From NCBI GenBank assembly GCA_947461225.1, contig CANHJV010000004.1, positions 1 to 56,093 on the forward strand: a DNA stretch of 56,093 nt, read 5' to 3'. The translations under genes were made by a program, and so were the position numbers. The notes below the pieces were generated by a model, which saw only the letters and a program-made list of their open reading frames with translations, did no database searches and was not told where the DNA came from. The DNA comes from Gemmatimonadota bacterium. GTDB taxonomy: Bacteria > Gemmatimonadota > Gemmatimonadetes > Gemmatimonadales > Gemmatimonadaceae. Below, one piece after another: positions 17,583 to 26,847 of the stretch (position 1 is the stretch's first letter; every line of letters starts with the position of its first letter).

Positions 17583-19021
17583 GCGATTACCCCAGAGATC
17601 ACGGCGGCGAGTCGCGCGAACTCATGGCCGCGCTCCTCATAATTGCGGAACATGTCGTAACTGGAGCAGGCCGGCGACAACAGGACGACGTCCCCCGCCA
17701 CGGCGAGGGCGCGGGCGCGCCTCATCACCGCTTCGAAGCTGTCCGACGCGCAATGCTCCACCGGGACGCGTCCGTGCAACGGGGCTTCCAGATCGCCGGT
17801 GATCTGCGCGCCGGCCTCCCCGTACGCGAGCACGGCCTTCGCCGTGCGCAGCAGTTCGGGCACCAGCGCCGTGTACGACTCGCCCTTGTGACGGCCACCG
17901 AGCAACACGACGGTGGGACGAGACATGCTGGCCAACGCCACCTTGGTGGAGTCGATGTTGGTGGCCTTGGAGTCGTTGAGCCACAGAATCCCGTGACGGT
18001 CGACCACCGGCTCGAGCCGATGCGCCAGCGCGCCGAAGGTTCCGATCGCCGCGGCCAACCGGGCACGCGCCGAGGGAACGCGGTGCAGCGGATCGGCCGC
18101 CATGACGGCCAGCAACGCGGCCAGCGCGTTGGCGACGTTGTGATCGCCGGCGAGGGCGAACGTGTCACGCGCCACCAGTGGCTCGCCAAACACGTGGAGC
18201 ATGCCGGAGCCGCGGTGGAAATAGCCGTCCACGTCGGTGCGATGTACCGAGAATCGGTGCCACTGTCCGGGAATGCCGGCCACCAACGCATCGACATCGG
18301 CGCTGTCCGCTGTGGTCACCCACTGCGAGGACACGACGGCGTTGGCGAAGAGTCGGCGCTTGTCGCCGTAGTAGTCGGCCACACTGCCGTACCGATCCAG
18401 ATGATCGGGACTGAGCGTGGTGAGGACCCCGACGTCGGGCATGATACCGGGCGTGTCATGTAACTGGAACGACGACAGCTCGAGCGCCGCCCAAGCCGGC
18501 GGCGCTTGCCTGAGCGCCAGCTCGGATACCGGCGTGCCGATATTGCCAACGTCCGCCGCGTCGTGCCCCAGCGCGCGGAGCAGATGGCCGATCAGCGCCG
18601 TGGTGGTCGTCTTGCCGTTGGTTCCCGTCGTCGCGATGTAGCGCAGGGCCGGCTGCAATCGCAGCGCCACTTCCACTTCGCTCACCACGGGCACGCCGGC
18701 ACTGAGCGCCGCCCGGATCGGCGGCGCCGTGGGCGGGATCCCGGGGCTGACCACCAGCACCGAGCAGTGGGCGATGCGCTGCACGTTGTGCACGCCGACA
18801 TCGACACTGACACCCTCACGCTCGAGCATCGCGCCGGCACCGCGCACCGACTCGGCCGTGGAGGCATCGGAAGCGTATACCGAGCAGCCGGCGGCACGCA
18901 GCAGTCGCGCCGCCGCGACGCCGCTCCGGGCCAGCCCGACCACGGCAAACTCTCCCCGTCGTTCGGCGAGACGTCGCGCGACGATGGAGGCGAGATCCTG
19001 CGACGGCCGGGCGTCACCCAT
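17579..19021 (-). CDS. murD: UDP-N-acetylmuramoyl-L-alanine-D-glutamate ligase
   Basis: 480 residues. It adds D-glutamate to UDP-MurNAc-L-Ala. Features are an N-terminal Rossmann domain (FAVVGLARSGVAAARLL), the ATP loop YIATTGTNGKTTTTALIGH, the ELSSFQLHD motif typical of MurD, and LWLNDSKATNIDSTKVAL with VVLLGGRHKGESY in the C-terminal domain. It starts with ATG at 19021, 12 bases after mraY. Confidence 0.95.
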   Translation of the reverse strand: MGDARPSQDLASIVARRLAERRGEFAVVGLARSGVAAARLLRAAGCSVYASDASTAESVRGAGAMLEREGVSVDVGVHNVQRIAHCSVLVVSPGIPPTAPPIRAALSAGVPVVSEVEVALRLQPALRYIATTGTNGKTTTTALIGHLLRALGHDAADVGNIGTPVSELALRQAPPAWAALELSSFQLHDTPGIMPDVGVLTTLSPDHLDRYGSVADYYGDKRRLFANAVVSSQWVTTADSADVDALVAGIPGQWHRFSVHRTDVDGYFHRGSGMLHVFGEPLVARDTFALAGDHNVANALAALLAVMAADPLHRVPSARARLAAAIGTFGALAHRLEPVVDRHGILWLNDSKATNIDSTKVALASMSRPTVVLLGGRHKGESYTALVPELLRTAKAVLAYGEAGAQITGDLEAPLHGRVPVEHCASDSFEAVMRRARALAVAGDVVLLSPACSSYDMFRNYEERGHEFARLAAVISGVIA

Positions 19022-19033
19022 GGTTTCGCTCCG

Positions 19034-20176
19034 TCACCGCAATTTGAGTGTGCTGAGCGCGAGAATCGCGCACAAGATCCCGATGATCCAGAAGCGGATG
19101 ACGACCTGCGTCTCCGGCCAACCGGACAGTTCGAAATGGTGATGTAGCGGCGCGCGTTTGAACACACGATGCTGTTGGGCGTATTCCAGCCCGAATCGCT
19201 TCTTGCGGTACTTGAATACACTACGCTGCAGGATGACCGACACAGTCTCCGCCACGAACACCGCACCGACGATCAGCAGCAGGAACTCGCTCTTGAGCAG
19301 AATGGCGATCGACCCGAGCGCCCCGCCCAGCGCCAGCGAACCAGTGTCGCCCATGAACACCTGCGCCGGATGCGCGTTGTACCACAGGAAACCAATGCAC
19401 GCGCCGACGATCGCTGCGCAGAACACGGTGAGCTCGCCTGCCCCGCGCAGGTAGAAGATCTGCAAATACGCGCTCGTGTCCACGCGACCGGCAACATACG
19501 CGAACAGGCCCAGCGTGAGTACGGCGATCGCCATCAATCCGGCGGCCAATCCATCGAGGCCGTCGGTGAGATTCACCGCATTGCTGAAGCCCGTGAGAAT
19601 GAAGGTGACCCACGGGATGTACATCCACGCCGCCCACGCCACCGCCGGTACCACCAGGACGTACTTGAAGAACGGCAACGTGGTGCTGGCCCCCGGCAAC
19701 GTGGAAATGGGGAACAGCAGCAGAATGAGCCCGAGCCCGAGTCCACAGAGGATTTGCCCCGCCAGCTTGTACCGCTCCACGAGTCCCTCGTTCTTCTTTC
19801 CTTCCCGCTTCTGCCTGAGCTTCAGGTAGTCATCGAGAAACCCGATCATCCCCATCCACGCCGTCACCGCCATGGCCAGCAGGACGTAGCGATTGCTCAA
19901 GCGCGCCCAGAGCAGCACCGGGACGAAGGTGGCGGCCAAAATGATGAGACCACCCATGGTGGGCGTGGTCCCCTTGCCGGCGTGCGAATCGGGCGTGCCG
20001 GCGCGCACGACCTGATGCACCGCCATGGCGCGGAGCCGGCGAATGATGACCGGACCGAACACGAAGGTGAGCAGCAGCGCCGACACAAACGCGGCCGCCG
20101 ACCGGAACGTGATGTAGTTGAGCAGATTGAACACGCGGACATCGCGTGCAAACGGCTGAAGCAGAGTGTAAAGCAC
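19034..20176 (-). CDS. mraY: phospho-MurNAc-pentapeptide translocase MraY
   Basis: 380 residues with about ten membrane helices. It makes lipid I on undecaprenyl phosphate. Catalytic motifs are all present: MIGFLDDYLKLRQK, NAVNLTDGLDGLAAG, MGDTGSLALGGALG and RAPLHHHFELSGW. The GTG at 20176 shares one base with the murF stop (TAGTG), indicating coupling. Confidence 0.96.
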   Translation of the reverse strand: MLYTLLQPFARDVRVFNLLNYITFRSAAAFVSALLLTFVFGPVIIRRLRAMAVHQVVRAGTPDSHAGKGTTPTMGGLIILAATFVPVLLWARLSNRYVLLAMAVTAWMGMIGFLDDYLKLRQKREGKKNEGLVERYKLAGQILCGLGLGLILLLFPISTLPGASTTLPFFKYVLVVPAVAWAAWMYIPWVTFILTGFSNAVNLTDGLDGLAAGLMAIAVLTLGLFAYVAGRVDTSAYLQIFYLRGAGELTVFCAAIVGACIGFLWYNAHPAQVFMGDTGSLALGGALGSIAILLKSEFLLLIVGAVFVAETVSVILQRSVFKYRKKRFGLEYAQQHRVFKRAPLHHHFELSGWPETQVVIRFWIIGILCAILALSTLKLR

Positions 20177-21585
20177 TAAGCAGTCGCCCAGGACGTAAGC
20201 GTGGGAACCAACCGCTCAAGGCGCATCCCGCGGGAGCCCTTGAGCAGGACGATGGCGTTGCGTTCGAGTCGCGGAACGAGGAGCGGCCACAGGTCGTCGA
20301 ACGCTGGCGTCGCGACGACGCGCGGATCGGACGGCGCGACGTCGTGCAGGGCCGCCGCGAAGTCACCGACCCCGACAATCAGATCAGCCCCCGACGCCAG
20401 CGCCGCTTTCGCCACCTCGCGGTGCTGCGACACCGACTGCGCGCCGAGTTCACGCATCGTGCCGAGAATCGCGACGCGCTGTTGCCCTGAACCTACCCGT
20501 GCGAGTAGATCGAGCGCGGCACGCATCGATGCCGGATTGGCGTTGTAGGCGTCGTTGATGAGGATCAGCTCGCCAAGTTGCTCCCACGCACCGCGCATGC
20601 TTGGGACCGGCATCTCGGCCATCCCTGCCGCCGCATCGGTTAACGGGACGCCGCAGGCTCCCGCGGCGGCAATGGCCAACATCGCGTTCGCGGCCTGATG
20701 CGCGCCACGCAGCGGCAACGTGAAATGCACGCCTTCCACATCGAGCCACGGGCGTCCTTCAGTATCGAGCCCCCATGCCGTGGGCGTGATCGAGGCGGGC
20801 TCGAGGCCAGCGGTGAGGACCGCCGTGGCACGCCCTTTGGCGATCTCGAGGACGTCGGGGTGTGCCGACGGCACGATGGCGAGCGTCACGCGATGAAAGA
20901 TCTCGCTTTCTTCGCGCAGCACGCCGGCCAGATCGCCGAGTCCTTCCAGATGCTCTTCCCCGATCGAGGTCAGCACCGCGATGTCGGGCTCGGTGATCGC
21001 CCGCAACGTGGCGACTTCGCCCGGCGTGTTGGTACCCACCTCGACGATCGCCACGTCCGCATCGGAGGGGATCGACAGCAGGGTGAGCGGCACGCCGATG
21101 AGGTTATTCAGATTGCCCTTGGTGGCATGCACTACGAGGGTGCGTGAGAAGGCCGCCTTGAGCAGCTCCTTGGTGCTGGTTTTGCCGTTCGATCCAGCCA
21201 CCGCGATCACGCTGCGCCCCCAGGCGCGGCGCCACGCGGTGGCGAGCTGTCCGAGCGCCACCAGCGTATCCGACACCACGTACGTGGGCACGCCAAGTCC
21301 CGCCGCCTTGGTGGCATCACTCACCACGAACGCGGCGGCCCCGGCATCACGCGCGGTGGCGAGGAAATCGTGCGCGTCGTAGTGCTCACCGATGAGCGCC
21401 ACGAAGACATCGCCGCGCGCGATCGCCCGCGTGTCGGTGGACACGCCGGCGAGTGGTCGCGGGATCCGTGGCCCGGTTCCCAGCGCGTCGGCCACGCGCT
21501 CGAAGGTCCAGTACGGATGGGCGTGATCAGGCGAGACGGCGGCGATCGCGCTGAACGCGGTACCGGCGGTGGAGAAGGCGGTCAC
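20176..21585 (-). CDS. murF: UDP-MurNAc-tripeptide D-Ala-D-Ala ligase
   Basis: 469 residues. It adds the D-Ala-D-Ala dipeptide. It has an N-terminal uridine-binding domain (GVSTDTRAIARGDVFVALIG), the ATP loop VAGSNGKTSTKELLKAAF, VEVGTNTPGEVATL and LILINDAYNANPASMRAAL, which together identify MurF rather than MurE. The GTG at 21585 overlaps the murE stop as GTGA. Confidence 0.95.
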   Translation of the reverse strand: MTAFSTAGTAFSAIAAVSPDHAHPYWTFERVADALGTGPRIPRPLAGVSTDTRAIARGDVFVALIGEHYDAHDFLATARDAGAAAFVVSDATKAAGLGVPTYVVSDTLVALGQLATAWRRAWGRSVIAVAGSNGKTSTKELLKAAFSRTLVVHATKGNLNNLIGVPLTLLSIPSDADVAIVEVGTNTPGEVATLRAITEPDIAVLTSIGEEHLEGLGDLAGVLREESEIFHRVTLAIVPSAHPDVLEIAKGRATAVLTAGLEPASITPTAWGLDTEGRPWLDVEGVHFTLPLRGAHQAANAMLAIAAAGACGVPLTDAAAGMAEMPVPSMRGAWEQLGELILINDAYNANPASMRAALDLLARVGSGQQRVAILGTMRELGAQSVSQHREVAKAALASGADLIVGVGDFAAALHDVAPSDPRVVATPAFDDLWPLLVPRLERNAIVLLKGSRGMRLERLVPTLTSWATA

Positions 21586-23144
21586 GCAGAATGGGGCGGA
21601 CGGTTGGGAAGGACAGGCGGCCTCTCGGCCATGCGCATCGCGGTGCGCTCGACCATGAGATCGTTCACGATCTCCCGTTCATCGAACGGATACGACGTGG
21701 TGCCACGGATCTGATAGGTCTCATGGCCCTTACCGGCCAACACCACGACATCGTGCGGGGTGGCCATGCGCAGCGCCTGCGCAATCGCATCGTGACGATC
21801 GACGACCCGCACATGATCGCGTCGCGTCATGCCAGCCTCGATATCGTCGAGAATGCGATCGGGATCTTCCGTGCGCGGATTATCGCTGGTCACGATCGCC
21901 ACGTCAGCCAACGCTTCGGCGATGCGCCCCATCTCGGGACGCTTGCCGCGATCACGGTCACCGCCACAGCCGAAGACGACGATCAGGCGGCTGGCCGAGC
22001 CATCATCTTGTCGCGTGAAGGGACGCACGGCGCGCAGCGCGCGATCGAGCGCGTCGGGCGTATGCGCGTAGTCCCGCAGCACGGTGGGCGCCGTGTGGAG
22101 CCGTTCCAGCCGTCCCGGCACCTGCGGAGCAACGGACAAGCGCTGTGCGACGTCGGCGATCGGCATTCCGAGGGCCAGCGCCACCGCGGCGGCCCCGAGG
22201 GCGTTGGCGATGTTGAAGTCACCGATGAGCGGCAACGCCACCGATTGCGCGCCATGCGGTGCCACGAGGACGAATCGGCTGCCGTCACTGCTGAAGGTGA
22301 CATCGCGCGCCGAGATGTCGGCGCCGGACTCGGTCCCGAAGGTCCACGACGTGGGCGCGGTCATGACCCCGCGCCACGCGGGGTCATCGGCATTGAACAA
22401 CGCCACGCCATCACGCGCCAACAGCCCCACAAGCCGGAGTTTCGCGGCGCGATAGGCCTCCATCGTGCCGTGATAGTCGAGATGATCACGCGTGAGATTG
22501 GTAAACACCGCCGCGGCGAACGACAGCCCGTCAACCCGCCGCTGATCGAGCGAGTGCGACGACACCTCCATCGTGACCGTGCGCACGCCGCGATCTACGA
22601 GTTCGCGCAGCAGGCGCTGCAACTCGACCGGGCCGGGCGTGGTGAGTCCACTGCCGCCCGGCATGCTGTGGCCTTCGCTGCCGAGCAGCACGCCGAGGGT
22701 TCCGATCGACGCGGCGGGGCGCTCGGGGGAATCAAGCACATGACGCAGCAGACCAACCGTGGTCGTCTTGCCGTTGGTGCCGGTGACGCCCACCAGTGTG
22801 AGTTCACGCGCGGGCCACCCATGAAAGGCGGCGGCGGCGACCGCAGCGGCACGCCGTCCATCGCGCACCACGATGGCCGGAAGGCCGGCAGCGGCGGCCG
22901 CCGCCGCGTCTTCCACCAGCGCGAGCGCTGCCCCGCTGGCCTTGGCCGCGGGGAGCCAGGCGTGACCGTCCTGCGCGGCCCCCTTCACCGCCAGAAACGC
23001 CGATCCCGGCGTCACCCGCCGACTATCGTCGATCACATCCGTAACGGCCCCCGGCAGATCGGGGGCGGACGATACCAGCAGGCCGGCCTCGCGCAACGCG
23101 TCGAGCAGGACGCTCACGAGGACGACGCGAGAGGAGCGGGTCAC
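21582..23144 (-). CDS. murE: UDP-MurNAc-L-Ala-D-Glu ligase, meso-DAP type
   Basis: 520 residues. The ATP loop LVGVTGTNGKTTTVGLLRHV, VTMEVSSHSLDQRRVDGLSF, the carbamylated-lysine region FTNLTRDHLDYHGTMEAY and FGCGGDRDRGKRPEMG are MurE signatures. The DNPR motif (IVTSDNPRTEDP) is the specificity motif of enzymes that add meso-diaminopimelate instead of lysine. The GTG at 23144 overlaps the ftsI stop as GTGA. Confidence 0.96.
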   Translation of the reverse strand: MTRSSRVVLVSVLLDALREAGLLVSSAPDLPGAVTDVIDDSRRVTPGSAFLAVKGAAQDGHAWLPAAKASGAALALVEDAAAAAAAGLPAIVVRDGRRAAAVAAAAFHGWPARELTLVGVTGTNGKTTTVGLLRHVLDSPERPAASIGTLGVLLGSEGHSMPGGSGLTTPGPVELQRLLRELVDRGVRTVTMEVSSHSLDQRRVDGLSFAAAVFTNLTRDHLDYHGTMEAYRAAKLRLVGLLARDGVALFNADDPAWRGVMTAPTSWTFGTESGADISARDVTFSSDGSRFVLVAPHGAQSVALPLIGDFNIANALGAAAVALALGMPIADVAQRLSVAPQVPGRLERLHTAPTVLRDYAHTPDALDRALRAVRPFTRQDDGSASRLIVVFGCGGDRDRGKRPEMGRIAEALADVAIVTSDNPRTEDPDRILDDIEAGMTRRDHVRVVDRHDAIAQALRMATPHDVVVLAGKGHETYQIRGTTSYPFDEREIVNDLMVERTAMRMAERPPVLPNRPPHSA

Positions 23145-25306
23145 TTGGCAGACTCCATGCGCGGCATCTCGAGTTGTACGGTGCTGCCCACGCGCAGCAG
23201 GGTGCCGGCGGCAGGACGCGTGCGCACACTGGTGCCGCGCGCGATGCTCACCTGAAAGCCGGCGGCGTACAGCGTGCGCGTGGCCTGACGCACATCGAGA
23301 CCGAAGACGGTGGGTACCGACCGCATCTCGCGTGCGTCGCTCGCAACACGCTTCGACATCACGGCCGGCGTGATCGGCAGCGAGACCACCACGCGCGCGG
23401 CGGAGGGCACCGCTTCCGCCTTGGGTGGCGGCGGCGCCAACAGCGAGTCACGCCGCGCCGAGTCGCGGGCGGCGAGCGCCAGGGCCTGTTCCGACTTGGG
23501 CTTCTCCACCGGGACCGGCATGGCCTTCGCGACCTCGGCCAACGCGTTGCGATCGAGTGCGGAATTGCGGGTGGCGAGCGCAGCCTGCAGGATGCCGTTC
23601 ACGAGGCTGCCCGACACGATACCGCCGTAGTACGTGCCCTTGGGATCGATGATGCGCGCCACCAGCACGTACTGCGGGGCCTGCGCCGGGAACATGCCGG
23701 CGAAGGTCGCGTTGTACTTGCCCTCGAGATATCGACCGTTCTCGCTACGTCGCGCCGTGCCGGACTTGCCGGCGACATCGTAGGTGGCCAGCTCGGCGGC
23801 CGTCCCGGTGCCGCTGTCCACCACCGACGCCAACATCCCACGCATCTCTCTCGCCGTCTGGGCGGTGAGCACGCGCCGGACGACGCGCCGCTCATGCCGA
23901 TAGATCGTGGCACCCTGCGCGTCGCGCACTTCCTTCACGAGTGCCGGCTGCAACAACTCGCCGCCGTTGGCAATGGCGGCGTAGGCCAGCGCGATCTGCA
24001 GCGGCGTCGCCAGCACTTCGTAACCGATCGACACCGCTGTCTGCGTACTGCCACTCCACCGCGCCGGCAGCGGCAACGAGCCCTTCGACTCGGCGGGATA
24101 CGGTACGCCGGTGAGCGAACCGAAGCCGAAGTCGCGCATGGCTTCGAACTCTTCGCGTGGCGTCAGGCGGAGGGCCAGCTTGGCGGTGCCGATGTTGCTC
24201 GAAAAGCGAATCACATCACGCACCGGCATCTGCGCGGCCTTGTGTTCGTCGGTGAGCGGCCGACGGCGGCCGGGCAGCATGGCGCTCCCGTTCTCGGTGT
24301 TGATGATCTCGTTGGCCGTCGCCTTCCCCATGTCGAACAAGCGCGATACGAGAAACGGCTTCATGACGGACCCCGGCTCGTAGGCCAGCGCCATCGGCGT
24401 ACTGGTGCTCGCCGACTTACCATCACGCACCCCGGCCAGCGCCAACAGGGAGCCGTCACGCGGATCAAGAATGACCACATCGCCACCGGTGCCACCGGTG
24501 CGCGCCAGCGCCATTTTCAATTCGTTCTCGGCGATCTCCTGCAACGCCTGATTCACCGTGAGTGAGACCGTGTGCCCGGGCAGCGCATCCACGCTGGAGA
24601 GCTCCGGCGACTCCACGTACCCAGCCTTGGGATCCTTCACGACCGCTCGGCGTCCGGCTTGCCCGCGCAACAGCGGGTCGAGTTCCAACTCGATGCCACC
24701 GACCGGTGTATCATCGGCATCGACCGCGCCCAGCACACCGCGCAAGTTGTCGCTGGCCGAATTGATCCGACGACGGACTCGCTCCACGTGCACACCGGGC
24801 AACCCCGCGAAGCGCTCGATATCCGAGGGCAGATAGAGCTTGGGGAGCGAGACCCACTTCTGATTCGTGTCGAGCGCTTGGCGAATTTGGGCCTCGGGTA
24901 CCGACAACGCCCGCAGCCCGCTGCGCAGGACGGCGCGTGTTTTCACGAGCGGCTCACCGCGCTTGGCGTTCTTGCGGCGCACGTCGCGAATCTCTCGCGG
25001 CGCGATGCTCAGCTTCACCTGCTCGCGCGACTCGACGAGCACCGTGCCGGTGGCGTCGGTGATCGCGCCACGCAGCGGCTTCACCGTTTGCTGATCCACG
25101 TGCTGGCGGTCAGCCACGCGCAGCCAGGTCTCGTGCTCCACAATCTGCAGCTGGACGGCGCGGGCGAGGATCGCGACGGCGAACAGCACCAGACCGCCGT
25201 GCACGATCGTCGCGCGCACACGGCTGACCGTGGCCGGCGCGCCGAGGTCGTCGGGGACCAGCCGCGGCTCATCGGCCGCCTCGCGGCGAATCGGTCCGAA
25301 CATCAT
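23141..25306 (-). CDS. ftsI: septal penicillin-binding protein FtsI (class B) with one PASTA domain
   Basis: 721 residues from the first of two adjacent ATGs at 25306, ten bases after the ftsL stop. One N-terminal membrane helix (GGLVLFAVAILARAVQLQI), the class B dimerisation domain and a transpeptidase domain follow. The catalytic S313 lies in EPGSVMKPF, followed by SSN and KSGTA motifs. After a charged, proline-rich linker, a C-terminal PASTA-like domain begins at VPTVFGLDVRQATRTLYAAG. It cross-links septal peptidoglycan with FtsW. The nucleophile motif reads SVMK where STFK is usual in FtsI. Confidence 0.93.
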   Translation of the reverse strand: MMFGPIRREAADEPRLVPDDLGAPATVSRVRATIVHGGLVLFAVAILARAVQLQIVEHETWLRVADRQHVDQQTVKPLRGAITDATGTVLVESREQVKLSIAPREIRDVRRKNAKRGEPLVKTRAVLRSGLRALSVPEAQIRQALDTNQKWVSLPKLYLPSDIERFAGLPGVHVERVRRRINSASDNLRGVLGAVDADDTPVGGIELELDPLLRGQAGRRAVVKDPKAGYVESPELSSVDALPGHTVSLTVNQALQEIAENELKMALARTGGTGGDVVILDPRDGSLLALAGVRDGKSASTSTPMALAYEPGSVMKPFLVSRLFDMGKATANEIINTENGSAMLPGRRRPLTDEHKAAQMPVRDVIRFSSNIGTAKLALRLTPREEFEAMRDFGFGSLTGVPYPAESKGSLPLPARWSGSTQTAVSIGYEVLATPLQIALAYAAIANGGELLQPALVKEVRDAQGATIYRHERRVVRRVLTAQTAREMRGMLASVVDSGTGTAAELATYDVAGKSGTARRSENGRYLEGKYNATFAGMFPAQAPQYVLVARIIDPKGTYYGGIVSGSLVNGILQAALATRNSALDRNALAEVAKAMPVPVEKPKSEQALALAARDSARRDSLLAPPPPKAEAVPSAARVVVSLPITPAVMSKRVASDAREMRSVPTVFGLDVRQATRTLYAAGFQVSIARGTSVRTRPAAGTLLRVGSTVQLEMPRMESAK

Positions 25307-25313
25307 GTGCGCG

Positions 25314-25691
25314 TCACGAGCGCGAGGCCGAGTCGCTGGCGGCGGTATCGGCACGCACCGGAGCGGCCAGCATCGAATCGGACAGCATGCGCGTCTGCGC
25401 GTCGGTCGCCACGTGCAACCCGAGGCGGCGTTCGGCCTCGCCGATCACGCGACTCCGGGACATGGCACTTCGGATATCGCGGTCGAGGGTGGTCTTCTCC
25501 GAGATCAGCGCCCGCTGCCGATCGGAGAGCCGTCGCATGTCACGCGCCGTGGCCACGCCCACGCTGCGCCGCCAGACAACGAGCGACGCCACCACCAGAA
25601 AAACGCCCAATCCGATCGCGATCCACGCTCGGCCTTTGAGCGGACCGCGCGGGGAACGGCGAGCCGTGCGCTTCGTGGACGGGGTGGCCAT
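25314..25691 (-). CDS. ftsL: FtsL-like divisome protein
   Basis: 125 residues. A basic N-terminal tail is followed by one membrane helix (AWIAIGLGVFLVVASLVVW) and a coiled-coil segment (ARDMRRLSDRQRALISEKTTLDRDIR broken by few prolines), then AERRLGLHVATDAQ. This size and topology, together with position between rsmH and ftsI, are those of FtsL, which is poorly conserved in sequence. It would pair with a DivIC/FtsB homolog, which is not in the window. The gene overlaps the rsmH stop by one base. Confidence 0.82.
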   Translation of the reverse strand: MATPSTKRTARRSPRGPLKGRAWIAIGLGVFLVVASLVVWRRSVGVATARDMRRLSDRQRALISEKTTLDRDIRSAMSRSRVIGEAERRLGLHVATDAQTRMLSDSMLAAPVRADTAASDSASRS

Positions 25692-26641
25692 CAGATGGCG
25701 AGCCTCCAGGCGCGAAGGCGCGCGCTGCGCGCGCGTGGATTCCCTTCCACTTCTTCCTCGGTGGCATTGATCGGACGGCGCGTGAGCGTCTCGCCGAGGG
25801 GCACGCCACGGCAGGTGCAGATCATCTGGCGCGGCGGGCAGATGCAGGCCGTGCTCCAGTCACGGAACGCATTCTTGACGAGGCGATCTTCGCCGGAGTG
25901 ATAGCTGATGATCGCGAGCACACCACCGGGCGTGAGCCGGTCGCGCAGTAACGGCAGCGCGTGCTCGAGCCCCGAGAGCTCGTCGTTCACGGCAATACGG
26001 ATTGCCTGAAAGATGCGCGCAAAGTCGGGCGCCCCGCTGCGGGGGCCGAGGACCGCGCGGATGGCATCGACGAGATCGTCGGCGGTCGCGAACGGGCGGC
26101 GCTCCCGGCGCCGCACAATCTCGCGGGCCATGCGGGCGGCGCGTGGTTCGTCGGCATAGGCCCGAAGCAGCGCGGAGAGATCGACTTCGTCGATCGTGTT
26201 CAGCAGTTCACCGGCATCGGTCTCGGCATCGGTGCCCATCCGCATGTCGAGCGGTGCGCCCTCGCGGAAGGTGAAGCCGCGGGTGAGATCGTCGAACTGA
26301 TGCGAGGACACGCCGAGGTCGAGGAGAATGCCGTCGAAGCGTTCACCCGCGTCGAGACCGGCGGTATCGAGGGCGGCGTAATTGCCAAGCAGTGCCCGGA
26401 ACTGTCCGACGCGCTCAAAATCGGCGAGTCGCTCGCGCGCGGCCGCGAGCGCCCGCGGATCGCGATCGACGCCGGTGACACGCATACCGCGTTCGAGAAG
26501 GGCAGCGGTGTGCCCACCACCACCCAAGGTGCAATCGAGGACGGTCGACGCGCCGGCGAGCAGCGCTTCGATCTCGGCCAGCAGCACTGGGACGTGGTAG
26601 GCGCCAACGCGCCCGGATGGGAGAGTACGGACCGGGCTCAC
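25691..26641 (-). CDS. rsmH: 16S rRNA (cytosine1402-N4)-methyltransferase
   Basis: 316 residues. SAM-binding motif VLDCTLGGGGHTAALLERG, FDGILLDLGVSSHQFDD, the FRDWSTACICPP region and the C-terminal RRPINATEEEVEGNPRARSA are typical of RsmH/MraW. It is the first gene of the dcw operon. The start is GTG at 26641, about 24 nt after the predicted transcription start. The usual mraZ gene is absent upstream. Confidence 0.95.
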   Translation of the reverse strand: MSPVRTLPSGRVGAYHVPVLLAEIEALLAGASTVLDCTLGGGGHTAALLERGMRVTGVDRDPRALAAARERLADFERVGQFRALLGNYAALDTAGLDAGERFDGILLDLGVSSHQFDDLTRGFTFREGAPLDMRMGTDAETDAGELLNTIDEVDLSALLRAYADEPRAARMAREIVRRRERRPFATADDLVDAIRAVLGPRSGAPDFARIFQAIRIAVNDELSGLEHALPLLRDRLTPGGVLAIISYHSGEDRLVKNAFRDWSTACICPPRQMICTCRGVPLGETLTRRPINATEEEVEGNPRARSARLRAWRLAI

Positions 26642-26671
26642 GCGCTTATTGGAGGCTCGTTAGGGCGCGTC

Positions 26672-26701
26672 ATGTTAGTGCGGTGCTGAGTGCACCGTCA
26701 A
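26672..26701 (-). promoter_or_regulatory. predicted dcw operon promoter
   Basis: On the minus strand TTGACG (26701-26696), an 18-nt spacer and TAACAT (26677-26672) form a good sigma70-type promoter. It sits 31 bases upstream of the rsmH GTG and downstream of nothing but an upstream gene terminator. It is the best promoter match noticed in the window. Confidence 0.6.
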
Positions 26702-26785
26702 GCGATGGTGACGCGTTCAGAAATGTGCATTACCCGCCGTTGCGCACGGATGTGATGAACGGCGTGTGGTCGCTCCCGCGGGCCC

Positions 26786-26828
26786 GGAGAAAACGAACGG
26801 GCCCACCGTCGGAACGACGGCGGGCCCG
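26786..26828 (-). terminator. intrinsic terminator of the secreted TPR gene
   Basis: Minus-strand CGGGCCCGCCGTCG (26828-26815) and CGACGGTGGGCCCG (26811-26798) form a 14-bp stem with one mismatch around a 3-nt loop. TTCGTTTTCTC follows (26797-26787). It lies 20 bases after the TPR gene stop and separates that transcript from the dcw operon. Confidence 0.85.
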
Positions 26829-26847
26829 GGGTCCTGCGGAGGCGGTG

